This document shows, one piece after another, positions 49,967 through 58,498 of a DNA stretch of 64,000 nucleotides. Origin of the DNA: DAOTVC01 sp034437215. GTDB lineage: Bacteria > Chloroflexota > Anaerolineae > B4-G1 > SLSP01. Below the pieces are notes generated by a model, which had not been told where the DNA came from, made no database searches, and saw only the letters and a program-made list of their open reading frames with translations. The translations under genes and the position numbers were made by a program. The stretch lies in NCBI GenBank assembly GCA_034437215.1, contig DAOTVC010000101.1, positions 1 to 64,000 on the forward strand, read 5' to 3'. Positions within the stretch are counted from its first letter, which is position 1; each line of letters begins with the position of its first letter.

Positions 49967-50824
49967 CTACTCCACGATCCACTCCCACCCGTCGGGGTAG
50001 AGGTAGGCGACCTGCCCTCGCAGGTTGCTCAGGTACCACATCCCCTCCTGGTGGTAGTGGGGACGCCAGCCGCGCTGGTAGACGGTATCGAAGCCCACCT
50101 CCCGTGACCAGGCCCAGCCCAGCTGCTCCCGCACCTGCGGGTTCTCCCGCCAGACCTTCCCGAATCCCCGGACGGGCTGCAGCATGCTCGGCGGCGGCTC
50201 GAGGGCGGGATCGAATTCCGGCTCACCCTCGACGAAGGTATCCTCGTAGATCTCGTAGGCCCCGCCGTCGTAGAGGACGAAGAGGAGGCGCTCCTCCTCC
50301 AGCCAGAGCATGTCCCCGCCCTCGAAGGCCTGCTCGGCGGCGAAGGTCCCCACGGGCGGACCCCCGGGGCAGGCGCCGCCGAGGTCCAGATGTTCCGCGA
50401 AGAAGTAGTCGTAGGGGCAGGTGAGGGTGACGGTCAGGGTCTCCCGGGCGGTGATCCCCTCGCCCGCTTCGAGGGCGAGGGAGAAGGCGCGCCAGTAGCG
50501 CTCGTCCTCGTCGATGAGAACCGCCACCGAACCGGAAGGGCCGGCAATCTCGGGAACCTCCCCCGGCAGCCCACCCGGCATCCGGCTCGTCAGCTCGCGC
50601 CCGCTGCCCCCCTCCGTCCTCCAGGTGAGGGTGATCGACTCGCCGGGCGCGACCTCACGGGGCTGCGCTTCGAAGGCGCGAATCGCCGCCTCCTCAGGCT
50701 CCCCGACGGGTGAGAGGGGAGCAGTGGGCGCATCAACGGGTGTCACCGTTCTCCCACAGCCGGCAAGAAGTAGCAGAGAGAGGGCCAGTACAACCAACAG
50801 TATCACGTTTCTAGGTTCTGCCAT
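49967..50824 (-). CDS. Lipoprotein of unknown function
   Basis: 285 residues. Signal peptide with lipobox LLLAGC (Cys near residue 23), so lipid-anchored outside the membrane. A beta-rich middle (PREVAPGESITLTWRTEGG) looks like an immunoglobulin-like domain. The C-terminal ~120 residues have repeated Trp/Tyr-rich strands (FEGGDMLWLEEERLLFVLYDGGAYEIYEDTF in pieces; PVRGFGKVWRENPQVREQLGWA). This PVRGFGKVWRE motif recurs in Chloroflexota lipoproteins as I know them. GAGGAG 8 bases before ATG at 50824. Confidence 0.8.
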   Translation of the reverse strand: MAEPRNVILLVVLALSLLLLAGCGRTVTPVDAPTAPLSPVGEPEEAAIRAFEAQPREVAPGESITLTWRTEGGSGRELTSRMPGGLPGEVPEIAGPSGSVAVLIDEDERYWRAFSLALEAGEGITARETLTVTLTCPYDYFFAEHLDLGGACPGGPPVGTFAAEQAFEGGDMLWLEEERLLFVLYDGGAYEIYEDTFVEGEPEFDPALEPPPSMLQPVRGFGKVWRENPQVREQLGWAWSREVGFDTVYQRGWRPHYHQEGMWYLSNLRGQVAYLYPDGWEWIVE

Positions 50825-50846
50825 TCCAAACTCCTCGGTCAGTATT

Positions 50847-50943
<97 letters not shown>

Positions 50944-50962
50944 GCTTCTTCAAGTTTACACC

Positions 50963-53374
50963 TCAGGGGACGAAAGCAGAAACAGGCTTCATCTGGAGGC
51001 GATGCTCCGCCGCTCCCTCCACGTCCTCGCGTACGAAGAGCAGGGGATGGTAGTCGCCCGTGAACCAGGCCTCGATCTGGTCATCGTAGTGAGGGCTCGC
51101 TAACCGGCCCGATTGACCGGGTGCCAGGAGGCCCAGGGAGTTGCGCAGATCGCCCAGGTCAACAATCATGCGATAAGGGGGGCCGACGACGGCCGGAGAG
51201 GAGAGCTCCCGGAGGGAGGACCAGATCGCCCAGACGGTGGTCGCGTCACCCCCCACGGGGTAGGGCCCGCGGTTGAAGATTTTGCCTAGCCAAGGGACCG
51301 CGCCCAGGGAGTGACGGTAGGTCAGAGCGTGGAGGTCGCCCCAGCGCCAGTGGCTCACCTCCGGTCCCAGCCTCCGCTTTAGATAGGCCACCGTCTCCTC
51401 CAACGCTCGGCGACAGACCTCCTCGCGCCCCTCCCCCTGACCCAGGTCGTACCAGTGGGAGTGAGGCTGCTCCAGGAGTTTCAGGAGCCACTTGAAGGCA
51501 TCTCCACGGTGCAGGTAGTGCACAAAGAGATCGACGGGAGGCAGGCCAAAGACGGCTCGCTCCAACTGCTTGGGTTCGTCGTCCGACTCGGATTTCAGGC
51601 GCGGCTCGAGCAGCAGAGCCAGAAGAGTGCGCACAAAGACCTGCTCCACCGCAGCCGCCCCACTGTCGGGGTCGAGTGTGCCGTCCCACGCCTCCAGGAG
51701 CGCCATCACGGAGGAGAGTTCGGGATCGTCGACGGTGAGACCACACAGCTGTTGGGCGACGATGCGCGCGGAGTGGGAGACGCGGTCGAAGTGCATGCGT
51801 CGAAAGAAGGGGACGTCGGCCCTCTCCCGTGACTCCAACAGCTCAACGATGCGCTCGGCACGCTCTGCCACCGCCGTCTCCTGGTAGATGGGGTAGGAAT
51901 AGTCGCCTTCGACCACGGCGTTGTTGGCGGTGGCGAGGTAGCCCTCCGGTGGGTTGAGGCGATGGGGCAGGGCCTCGAAGGGGATGTAGCCCTCCCAGTC
52001 GTAGTCGGCGGTCCAGCCGGGGACGGGAAGGCGACCATCCCCCCGGTGCCGCACGGGAACCCGACCGGCGAGGGTGTAACCGATGTCACCCGCGGTGTCG
52101 GCGTAGACGACGTGCTGCGCCGGCGCCGTCCAGTGTCGCAGGGCCTGATGGAAGTCGGAGCAGGTGCGGGCGCGGTTCATCTCGAAGAGGGCCTCAATCA
52201 TGTTGTCAGGCTCAAGGGCGGTCCAGCGCAAGGCCAAGGGCGCCTCCCCCTCGGGCGTGAGGCAGTTGATGATGGGTCCGTGACGGGTTACGAGCAGCTC
52301 CTCGACGACCGTCTCGCCGCCCCGCACCTCGATGCTCTCGTGCAACACTGTCACGTCGTACCACCCGTCCCCGTACCGGGCCTGGATGCGACCGTCCTCC
52401 GTGTGATGCAGTCGCTCCACGTAGAGATCCTGCACATCGACGTAGCTGTTGGTGAAGCCCCAGGCCACGTGCCCGTTGTGCCCGGCGACGACGCCGGGAA
52501 TGCCGGGGAAGGTGATGCCCGTGACCTCGAAGTCGCCGGCGGCGAGGTGATTTTCGAACCAGATGGCGGGCACGTTCATCAGCAGGTGCATGTCGTTGGC
52601 GAGGAGAGGCTTACCCGTCGTGGTGCGCGCGCCGGCGACCGCCCAGTTGTTGCTCCCGCTCGGGGGCGCCGGACCGATGAAGGGATGGGCCGCACCGGCA
52701 CGGCGAAGGGCCAGGTCGCCGAGGGCCCCGTAGTCCACGCCCTCCGGCAGGACCGCGGGCCAGCGCTCGGGGTCCTGTGCGTCGAGGGCGGCGGCGTCTG
52801 CGGGGCCCAGCCTCTGGAGGAGGCGCGCGCGCAGCAGCTCGCTCTCCCAGTTCACCCCCAGCTCCCAGGCCATCATCTTGATCCAGCAGAGGGTATCGGT
52901 AGCGGACCAGGGCTCGGGGCGGTAGCGCAGGAGGGTGAACTCGACGGGCAAGGGGCCGCGGGCGATGAAGGCGTTGACGCCCGCTGCGTAGGCCTCGAGC
53001 GCCTTGCGCGTCGCCGGGCTCAACCGCCCCACCTCCGTCTCGGCGACCCGGCGCAGGATGAGCGTCCGCATCCAGCGGTCCATGGGCAAAGCGCGCTCCC
53101 CCACGACCTCCGCGAGCCGCCCGGAAGCCGCCCGCCGGTTGAAATCCATCTGGAAGAGGCGCTCCTGGGCGTGCACATAGCCCTGGCCCAGAAGGAGGTC
53201 GTGGAAGTTCTCTGCGTAGATGTGGGGGACGCCCCAGCGGTCCCAGAGGATCTCGACGGGGGCCAGCAGCCCGGAGAGGGGCAGGGTGCCGTCGAGCCGG
53301 GGAAGCCGGCGGCGGCTGAGCCAGCGCAGCCCCGTCTCTGCCAGGGGCGCCAAGAGATCGGCGAAGTTCGGCAT
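50963..53374 (-). CDS. Penicillin acylase family (Ntn-hydrolase) protein
   Basis: 803 residues. Precursor of a self-processing N-terminal nucleophile amidase. Alpha chain: ILWDRWGVPHIYAENFHDLLLGQGYVHAQERLFQMDFNRR, seen around residues 35-75. The processing site lies in PPSGSNNWAVAG near residue 235, where Ser becomes the N-terminal nucleophile of the beta chain. GNHGHVAWGFTN-type signature is present as AGHNGHVAWGFTNSYVDVQDLY. There is no signal peptide, so it is probably cytoplasmic or leaderless. Substrate may be an acyl-homoserine lactone, a beta-lactam or another amide. ATG at 53374 is 11 bases downstream of nth. Confidence 0.92.
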   Translation of the reverse strand: MPNFADLLAPLAETGLRWLSRRRLPRLDGTLPLSGLLAPVEILWDRWGVPHIYAENFHDLLLGQGYVHAQERLFQMDFNRRAASGRLAEVVGERALPMDRWMRTLILRRVAETEVGRLSPATRKALEAYAAGVNAFIARGPLPVEFTLLRYRPEPWSATDTLCWIKMMAWELGVNWESELLRARLLQRLGPADAAALDAQDPERWPAVLPEGVDYGALGDLALRRAGAAHPFIGPAPPSGSNNWAVAGARTTTGKPLLANDMHLLMNVPAIWFENHLAAGDFEVTGITFPGIPGVVAGHNGHVAWGFTNSYVDVQDLYVERLHHTEDGRIQARYGDGWYDVTVLHESIEVRGGETVVEELLVTRHGPIINCLTPEGEAPLALRWTALEPDNMIEALFEMNRARTCSDFHQALRHWTAPAQHVVYADTAGDIGYTLAGRVPVRHRGDGRLPVPGWTADYDWEGYIPFEALPHRLNPPEGYLATANNAVVEGDYSYPIYQETAVAERAERIVELLESRERADVPFFRRMHFDRVSHSARIVAQQLCGLTVDDPELSSVMALLEAWDGTLDPDSGAAAVEQVFVRTLLALLLEPRLKSESDDEPKQLERAVFGLPPVDLFVHYLHRGDAFKWLLKLLEQPHSHWYDLGQGEGREEVCRRALEETVAYLKRRLGPEVSHWRWGDLHALTYRHSLGAVPWLGKIFNRGPYPVGGDATTVWAIWSSLRELSSPAVVGPPYRMIVDLGDLRNSLGLLAPGQSGRLASPHYDDQIEAWFTGDYHPLLFVREDVEGAAEHRLQMKPVSAFVP

Positions 53375-53385
53375 GCCGGCGCCCC

Positions 53386-54048
53386 CTACCGGTGCTCCTC
53401 CACGCCCACCTGCTCGCACCTGGGGAGCACGGGGCAGTCGGAGCAGCAGGGCTTGCGGCGGGTGCAGACGTGTTTGCCGAAGGGGACGAGGAGGCGGTTG
53501 ATCGCCACCCGGTACCGCTCGGGCAGCACCTCGCGCAGGGCGCGCATCGTCTGCTCCGGCGAGGAGGTGCTGACGTAGCCCCAGCGGTTGGTGACGCGGT
53601 GGACGTGCACGTCGACGCTGATGACGGGCTCTCCGCAGGCGATGCCCAGAACGAGGTGGGCGCACTTCGGCCCCACGCCGTGGAATCCCTGCAAAATCTC
53701 GTCGTCGCAGGGCACCTTACCGCCGTGCTTCTCCACGACGCGGCGCGCGATCTCGCGGATGTTCTCCGCCTTGTTCTCGTGGAAGCTGCCGGCGTGGATG
53801 GCCTCGTCGATCTCGGCGACGGAGTGCCGGAGCAGCGCCTGGGGCGTGGTCGCCAGCTCGAAGAGGCTGCGAGCCGTGGGCACCGTCACCTCGTCGCGGG
53901 TACGGATGGAGATGATGCAGGCCGCCAGCTGCTCGAAGGGCGAGTCGTGGCCCTCGTCGGCCAGCTGGAAGAGCGCCGCCGGTGGGTAGGGCTCGACGGC
54001 CTCGCGCACCCCCTCGATGACGGCATCGATGTCGAAGTTCTCTTTCAC
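53386..54048 (-). CDS. nth: Endonuclease III family DNA glycosylase
   Basis: 220 residues. Base-excision repair glycosylase/AP lyase. The helix-hairpin-helix LQGFHGVGPKCAHLVL near residue 119 contains the catalytic Lys, and SVDVHVHRVTNRWG supplies the Asp. The C-terminal [4Fe-4S] loop has the exact C-x6-C-x2-C-x5-C spacing in VCTRRKPCCSDCPVLPRC. LQGF replaces the usual LPGV, a small deviation. It precedes the acylase gene by 11 bases. Confidence 0.93.
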   Translation of the reverse strand: MKENFDIDAVIEGVREAVEPYPPAALFQLADEGHDSPFEQLAACIISIRTRDEVTVPTARSLFELATTPQALLRHSVAEIDEAIHAGSFHENKAENIREIARRVVEKHGGKVPCDDEILQGFHGVGPKCAHLVLGIACGEPVISVDVHVHRVTNRWGYVSTSSPEQTMRALREVLPERYRVAINRLLVPFGKHVCTRRKPCCSDCPVLPRCEQVGVEEHR

Positions 54049-54157
54049 GGTTACCCCCTAAAAGCAAGGGATTAGGAATAGAAGATTGGGGATCAGGGAG
54101 CTCTCAACTCTCCTGTTACCCCCTGTACCCTGGTTTCTAATCCCTGATTACTCTCTT

Positions 54158-56050
54158 CTACTCACTAGACTCGGCCTCCCGCTCCTGCGCCAGCATCTCG
54201 AAGTAGGATTTGATGCCCGCAGCGAGGGCCGAGGAGATGCCCGGCACCTCCAGCAGCTGCTCGACGGTAGCCGTCCGAATGGCGTGGAGATTGCCGAAGT
54301 GCTTGAGCAGCGCCTTCCGCTTCACGGGGCCGATGCCGGGGATGGCGTCGAGCTGGGAGGCCAGCCCCCGCTTGCGCCGCCGCTGCCGGTGGTAGGTGAT
54401 GGCGAAGCGGTGCGCCTCGTCCCGGATGCGGCGCAGCAGCAGGATGGCGGGATCGGCGGGATCCAGGCGGATGGGCGTCGAGCGGCCCGGCACGAAGATC
54501 TCCTCGTGCCGCTTCGCCAGCCCGATGGCGGGCACCTTCTCCTGCAGATCGAAGGCTTCCAGCACCTCCACCGCCATGCCCAGCTGCCCCTTGCCCCCGT
54601 CCACGACGAGGAGGTCGGGCAGCTTCACCCAGGCCTGGCTCCCCCGGGTGCCCCGCAGCTCCCCCTCGGTGATGCGGCGCCAGCGGTCGAAGCGGCGGCT
54701 CAGGACCTCACGCATGCTCGCGAAGTCGTCCTGCCCCTGCACCGTGCGGATCTTGAAGCGGCGGTAGTGGCTCTTCTTCGGCACCCCGTGCTCGAAGACG
54801 ACCATACTCGCCACCACCTCCACCCCCTGGGTGGTGGAGACGTCGTAGCACTCCAGGCGCACGGGAGGCTGCGCCAGATCCAGCGCCTGCTGCAGCTGCG
54901 TCAGGGCGCTCTCGCTGCGGTGTTTGTCCATCTCCCACTCCGCCTTGAGGAGGCGCAGGCACTCCACGGCGTTGGTCTTCGCCAGATCGAGGAGCTCCTT
55001 GTTGGGTCCCTCGCGGGGCACCCTGAGGTAGACGACGTCGCCCCGTTTCTGCCGGAGCCACGCCTGCAGCACCGCCGCCTCGGCAATCTGCTCGGGCAGG
55101 AGGATCTCCGGGGGGACGTGGGGCGCGCGCTCGTAGAACTGCTGGAGGAAGGCGGTCATCATCTCCTCGTCGTCGGCGTAGTCGGCCCCCTCGAGGACGA
55201 AGTACTCCCGTCCCAGGAGCTTGCCGTTGCGCACGAAGAAGACTTCGACGCAGGCGTTGCCGTTGTCCCGCGCCACGGCGATGACGTCCTGGTTGAGCGC
55301 CGCCGTCGTCACGATCTTCTGCCGCTCCATCACGTGCTGGAGGGCCTGATAGCGGTCGCGCAGCTGAGCCGCCCGCTCGAACTTGAGATTCGCCGCCGCC
55401 TGCTCGATCTCGGACTTGAGATCCTCGATCACCGCCTCGGTCTCCCCCTCCATGAAGCGGGCCAGGTGAGCGATCATGGCGTCGTACTCCTCTGCGTCGG
55501 CGGCCCCGATGCAGGGGGCGAGGCAGAGTTTGAGGTCGTAGTAGAGACAGGCGCGCGGGTCCTCCCCGGTGATGATGCGGTTGCAGGTGCGGTAGGGAAA
55601 GAGCCGGCGCAGAAGATCCATCGTCTCCCGCAGGGCGCTGGTCGAGGTGTAGGGTCCGAAGTAGCGGCTTCCGTCCCGCTCCATCCGCCGGGTCAGGCGC
55701 ACCTTGGGAAAGGGCTCGGCGGTGATCTGCAGGTAGGGGTAGCGCTTGTCGTCCTTGAGACGCACGTTGAAGCGGGGGCGGTGCTGCTTGATGAGGTTCG
55801 CCTCGAGGATGAGCGCCTCGATCTCGGAGTCGGTGATGATCCACTCCAGGTCGGCGATCTCCCCGACCAGCCGCCGGGTCTTGGGGTTCTCCTGCGCCGA
55901 GGCGTGGAAGTAGGAGCGCACCCGGCTGGCGAGATCCACCCCCTTCCCGACGTAGATGATCTGCCCCCGCAGGTTGGACATCAGATAGACGCCCGGCTTG
56001 TGGGGGAGGGCCTCGAGCTTCTGCTGGACCTTCTCCGGTATGCTCTTCAC
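54158..56050 (-). CDS. uvrC: Excinuclease ABC subunit C
   Basis: 630 residues. Makes both incisions in nucleotide-excision repair. GIY-YIG nuclease at the N-terminus (PGVYLMSNLRGQIIYVGKG), UVR motif EIEQAAANLKFERAAQLRD near residue 210, RNase H-like C-terminal nuclease with LLVVDGGKGQLG near 485, and a double helix-hairpin-helix at the end (IPGIGPVKRKALLKHFG, EVPGISSALA). I prefer the GTG at 56050 to the TTG five codons upstream. A TATAAT at 56062-56057 ends six bases before this GTG, which may mean a leaderless transcript. Confidence 0.95.
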   Translation of the reverse strand: MKSIPEKVQQKLEALPHKPGVYLMSNLRGQIIYVGKGVDLASRVRSYFHASAQENPKTRRLVGEIADLEWIITDSEIEALILEANLIKQHRPRFNVRLKDDKRYPYLQITAEPFPKVRLTRRMERDGSRYFGPYTSTSALRETMDLLRRLFPYRTCNRIITGEDPRACLYYDLKLCLAPCIGAADAEEYDAMIAHLARFMEGETEAVIEDLKSEIEQAAANLKFERAAQLRDRYQALQHVMERQKIVTTAALNQDVIAVARDNGNACVEVFFVRNGKLLGREYFVLEGADYADDEEMMTAFLQQFYERAPHVPPEILLPEQIAEAAVLQAWLRQKRGDVVYLRVPREGPNKELLDLAKTNAVECLRLLKAEWEMDKHRSESALTQLQQALDLAQPPVRLECYDVSTTQGVEVVASMVVFEHGVPKKSHYRRFKIRTVQGQDDFASMREVLSRRFDRWRRITEGELRGTRGSQAWVKLPDLLVVDGGKGQLGMAVEVLEAFDLQEKVPAIGLAKRHEEIFVPGRSTPIRLDPADPAILLLRRIRDEAHRFAITYHRQRRRKRGLASQLDAIPGIGPVKRKALLKHFGNLHAIRTATVEQLLEVPGISSALAAGIKSYFEMLAQEREAESSE

Positions 56051-56069
56051 ACCCCGATTATACAACGAA

Positions 56070-56095
56070 CACCCCGGCGTTACATAACCGGGGTG
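56070..56095. terminator. Hairpin between the gene at 56117 and uvrC
   Basis: An 8-bp stem CACCCCGG / CCGGGGTG with a 10-base loop; the following minus-strand sequence TTCGTTG is only weakly T-rich. Confidence 0.5.
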
Positions 56096-56116
56096 CTCGC
56101 AAGGAAAGGAGAGAGC

Positions 56117-56419
56117 TCAGATGGTAAAGGCTCTCAGGAGATTCAAGGGGCTCATCCCGTACTCGTTCAGCGCACCGCTGTCTAAGGCAAACCCGCCGAT
56201 CGCAATGCAGCAGCAACAGAGGATCAGAAGCGCCGCTACGACGAGAATCACGATCAGCACAGTGTTGTCCTTCTTCTGTGCGGGAGGCGGTGGGGTGTAG
56301 GCGGGCGGATTCTCGTAGGGTGCCGGCTGAGGCGGAACAGCCACGGGCTCCGGTTCGTAGGCCCCGTAGGGGTCGGGGATAGGCTCCTCTTCAGGATAGT
56401 CGTAATCATCGTAGGACAT
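56117..56419 (-). CDS. Small membrane protein with Pro-rich N-terminus and CCCC motif
   Basis: 100 residues. An acidic and Pro/Tyr-rich N-terminal half (YDDYDYPEEEP, PPAYTPPPPA), the junction KKDNTVLIVIL, and a single membrane helix holding the run LLILCCCCIAIGG. A paralogue with the same KKDN-TLIIIL-LLCCC layout is at 56641. GGAGG lies 7 bases before the ATG. Function unknown; the cysteines may be palmitoylated or structural. Confidence 0.75.
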   Translation of the reverse strand: MSYDDYDYPEEEPIPDPYGAYEPEPVAVPPQPAPYENPPAYTPPPPAQKKDNTVLIVILVVAALLILCCCCIAIGGFALDSGALNEYGMSPLNLLRAFTI

Positions 56420-56640
56420 GATAAAGCCTCCAAATAAGTTGAGTGGAGCGTAGAGAGTGGTGAGAGGGAAAGAGGGATTAGGGATCAGAAATCAGGGATT
56501 TAGGCGCATACTAGCGCAGAAATTCCCCGGCTTCCGCATCTCGATCGCACCTCTCGCCCTCCGCAGCCCTGCAGGAACGACCTAACGTAGGAGGGGCGGT
56601 ACGGGCTTGGTGCAGACACGTACCGCCCCAGGTTCCAGAC

Positions 56641-57075
56641 TTACATGAAGAAGGGCAGAACGATGTACATGTCCTGCTGCATGTCGTTAAGGATCTCCTG
56701 AATGGACTCGCCGAAGATCACGGGGAAGAGGAAGAAGATGCAGCAGCAGAGCAGAAGGAGCACGCCGACTACGGCGAGGATGATGATCAGGGTCTTGTTG
56801 TCCTTCTTGCCCTCGACGGGCGCGGCGGGCGGCGGGTAGCTGCCCGGCGGCTGATCCACGGGCGGGACGTCGGTCACCTCGTACTCGGGATAGGGTCCGG
56901 GCTGCGGCTCCGGGGTGACCTGGGGGTCGAGCTCGGGCGCATCGGGAATGGACTCCGGCTTGCTCATGCCCTCGGGTTGAAACTCCGCCGGTTCGGCCTC
57001 GGGGACGGGTTTGGCCTCCGTGGGCTCCTCGTCAGGATCGGGCGCCGTCTGCAGATAGTTCGGATGCTGGGTCAT
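56641..57075 (-). CDS. Small membrane protein, paralogue with Pro/Glu-rich N-terminus and CCC motif
   Basis: 144 residues. About 90 residues of Pro/Glu-rich sequence, then GKKDNKTLIIILAVVGVLLLLCCCIFFLFP as one membrane helix (residues about 88-117) and a short external tail. It shares the KKDN-helix-CCC arrangement with the gene at 56117, 221 bases away. AAGGAGGAG lies 4 bases before ATG. Function unknown. Confidence 0.75.
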   Translation of the reverse strand: MTQHPNYLQTAPDPDEEPTEAKPVPEAEPAEFQPEGMSKPESIPDAPELDPQVTPEPQPGPYPEYEVTDVPPVDQPPGSYPPPAAPVEGKKDNKTLIIILAVVGVLLLLCCCIFFLFPVIFGESIQEILNDMQQDMYIVLPFFM

Positions 57076-57129
57076 AGATCTCCTCCTTGAGATGATTAGT
57101 ACCTTGCTTACAGATAGGTCAATCTAACA

Positions 57130-57714
57130 TTAACCGCTCTTGTACCTATTTACCGGTAGGCGCCGCCGGCGCCATCGAAGAACGAGGAAGACGAGCAGTG
57201 CCAACAGGAAGAACCAGATGATAATGAGGTAGGGAAAGATCACCGCCACAACAGAGGTGATGACGGCAATCACTTCCTCGATGGTGCTCACGATGGGGTT
57301 CCCCACGCCCGCCGTCGTGGCGGTGACCACGGGGCGCGCGCCCGCCTTGACCACGTGTACCCCTCCGGCCAACAGGATGCCGCAGCCCAGAGCCAGCACC
57401 GGATGGAGGCCGATGGACTCCTGCGTGGTGGAGGCAAACATGATGGCGCCTGCCGTGGGGCGAATGACAGTCTGGATGACGTCGTTCGCCGAATCGACGG
57501 CGGGGATCTTGTCGGCGAGAATATCGATGATGAGCAAGACGCTCAAGAGCCCGATGATCCACCAGCTGGTCAGCACGTCCCAGGGTTCTCCCAACTCCAC
57601 GAGAGACGTCAGGCGTCCCAGGAGCGCTACGGTCAAGAGAGGGATGTAGGCATTGAGACCCGCGGACGTCGAAAGGCCAAAGGCTGAGGCTAAATCCATA
57701 AATGCTTCTATCAT
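57130..57714 (-). CDS. DUF4126 family integral membrane protein
   Basis: 194 residues, five or six membrane helices. FGLSTSAGLNAYIPLLTVALLGR, DKIPAVDSANDVIQTVIRPTAGAIMFAS and TATTAGVGNPIVSTIEEV match DUF4126. The C-terminus is a basic cytoplasmic tail (RWRRRRLPVNRYK). Function unknown. Confidence 0.85.
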   Translation of the reverse strand: MIEAFMDLASAFGLSTSAGLNAYIPLLTVALLGRLTSLVELGEPWDVLTSWWIIGLLSVLLIIDILADKIPAVDSANDVIQTVIRPTAGAIMFASTTQESIGLHPVLALGCGILLAGGVHVVKAGARPVVTATTAGVGNPIVSTIEEVIAVITSVVAVIFPYLIIIWFFLLALLVFLVLRWRRRRLPVNRYKSG

Positions 57715-57833
57715 CGTCTCCTCCCCTCCCCTACTGCTGCTCTCATTATAGAGAACCTAATCGAAATAGGCAAATGCAGTATAGTCCCTCCTTCTACTAC
57801 GAGAAGCAGGGCGGGAGGTTGCAGATCCAAGCA

Positions 57834-57861
57834 TTGACAAAAACCGGGATTCTGGTACAAT
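57834..57861 (+). promoter_or_regulatory. Promoter of tRNA-Glu
   Basis: TTGACA (57834-57839) and TACAAT (57856-57861) with a 16-base spacer, 16 bases before the tRNA. Confidence 0.8.
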
Positions 57862-57877
57862 ACCGAGCGTTGGGAAA

Positions 57878-57953
57878 GACCCCATCGTCTAGTGGCCTAG
57901 GACGCCGGCCTCTCAAGCCGGAAACAGGGATTCGACTTCCCTTGGGGTCACCA
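57878..57953 (+). tRNA. tRNA-Glu (anticodon CTC)
   Basis: Acceptor stem GACCCCA / TGGGGTC, D arm with GTCTAGTGGCCTAGGAC, anticodon stem CCGGC/GCCGG with loop CTCTCAA (anticodon CTC at 57912-57914), T arm AGGGATTCGACTTCCCT (TTCGA loop) and encoded CCA at 57951-57953. The anticodon decodes GAG. Confidence 0.95.
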
Positions 57954-57957
57954 AAGA

Positions 57958-57990
57958 GGGCCGGTGCCACGTGTGGGCACCGGCCTTTGT
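57958..57990 (+). terminator. Terminator after tRNA-Glu
   Basis: GGCCGGTGCC / GGGCACCGGCC hairpin at 57959-57985 with TTTGT following, five bases after the CCA end. Confidence 0.8.
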
Positions 57991-58030
57991 GCTATAATGG
58001 ACACCTAACTTCAAAAGAGCGGAGGTGTCC

Positions 58031-58498
58031 ATGCAGATCGCAGCGCTCCCGAAGATCACAGCATCCCATCTCGTGAAGTCCATCGATCTCAACCACCACG
58101 GCACCCTCTTCGCCGGACGTATGGCGGAGTGGCTGGTCGAAGCCGGCTTCATGACCGCCCGCGCCGCCCTCGACGTCCACCCCTCGCACATCGTCTGCGT
58201 CCGCCTGCACGGGATGGACTTCCGTCACAGCGTCGCCGGAGGGGAGACGGTGGTGCTGAAGGGGAAGGCGGCCCACGTAGGACGCAGCAGCATCACCATC
58301 CACGTCACTGCCCACGCCTTGCGCGTCGGACAGGAGGTCACCATCGATACCGAGGGCTTCGCGACCTTCGTGCACATCGTCGACGGCAGAGCCGTGCCCC
58401 ACGGGCTGAAGGGAGAGCCGCCCACCGACCCCAAGTCCTGGATGCTCTGGGAGCGCGTCGTCCGGGCACGCGAGCAGCAGCGCAAGGAGCGTGGATGA
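58031..58498 (+). CDS. Hotdog-fold acyl-CoA thioesterase-like protein
   Basis: 155 residues. KSIDLNHHGTLFAGRMAEWLVEAGF at residues about 16-40, seen in part, is the active-site helix of YbgC/YciA-type hotdog thioesterases. HPSHIVCVRLHGMDFRHSVAGGETVVLKGKAAHVGRSSITI contributes the strands. It probably hydrolyses acyl-CoA esters. GGAGG five bases before ATG at 58031 fixes the start, and a TATAAT at 57993-57998 is a likely -10. The methyltransferase gene overlaps the stop (ATGA). Confidence 0.85.
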   Translation: MQIAALPKITASHLVKSIDLNHHGTLFAGRMAEWLVEAGFMTARAALDVHPSHIVCVRLHGMDFRHSVAGGETVVLKGKAAHVGRSSITIHVTAHALRVGQEVTIDTEGFATFVHIVDGRAVPHGLKGEPPTDPKSWMLWERVVRAREQQRKERG

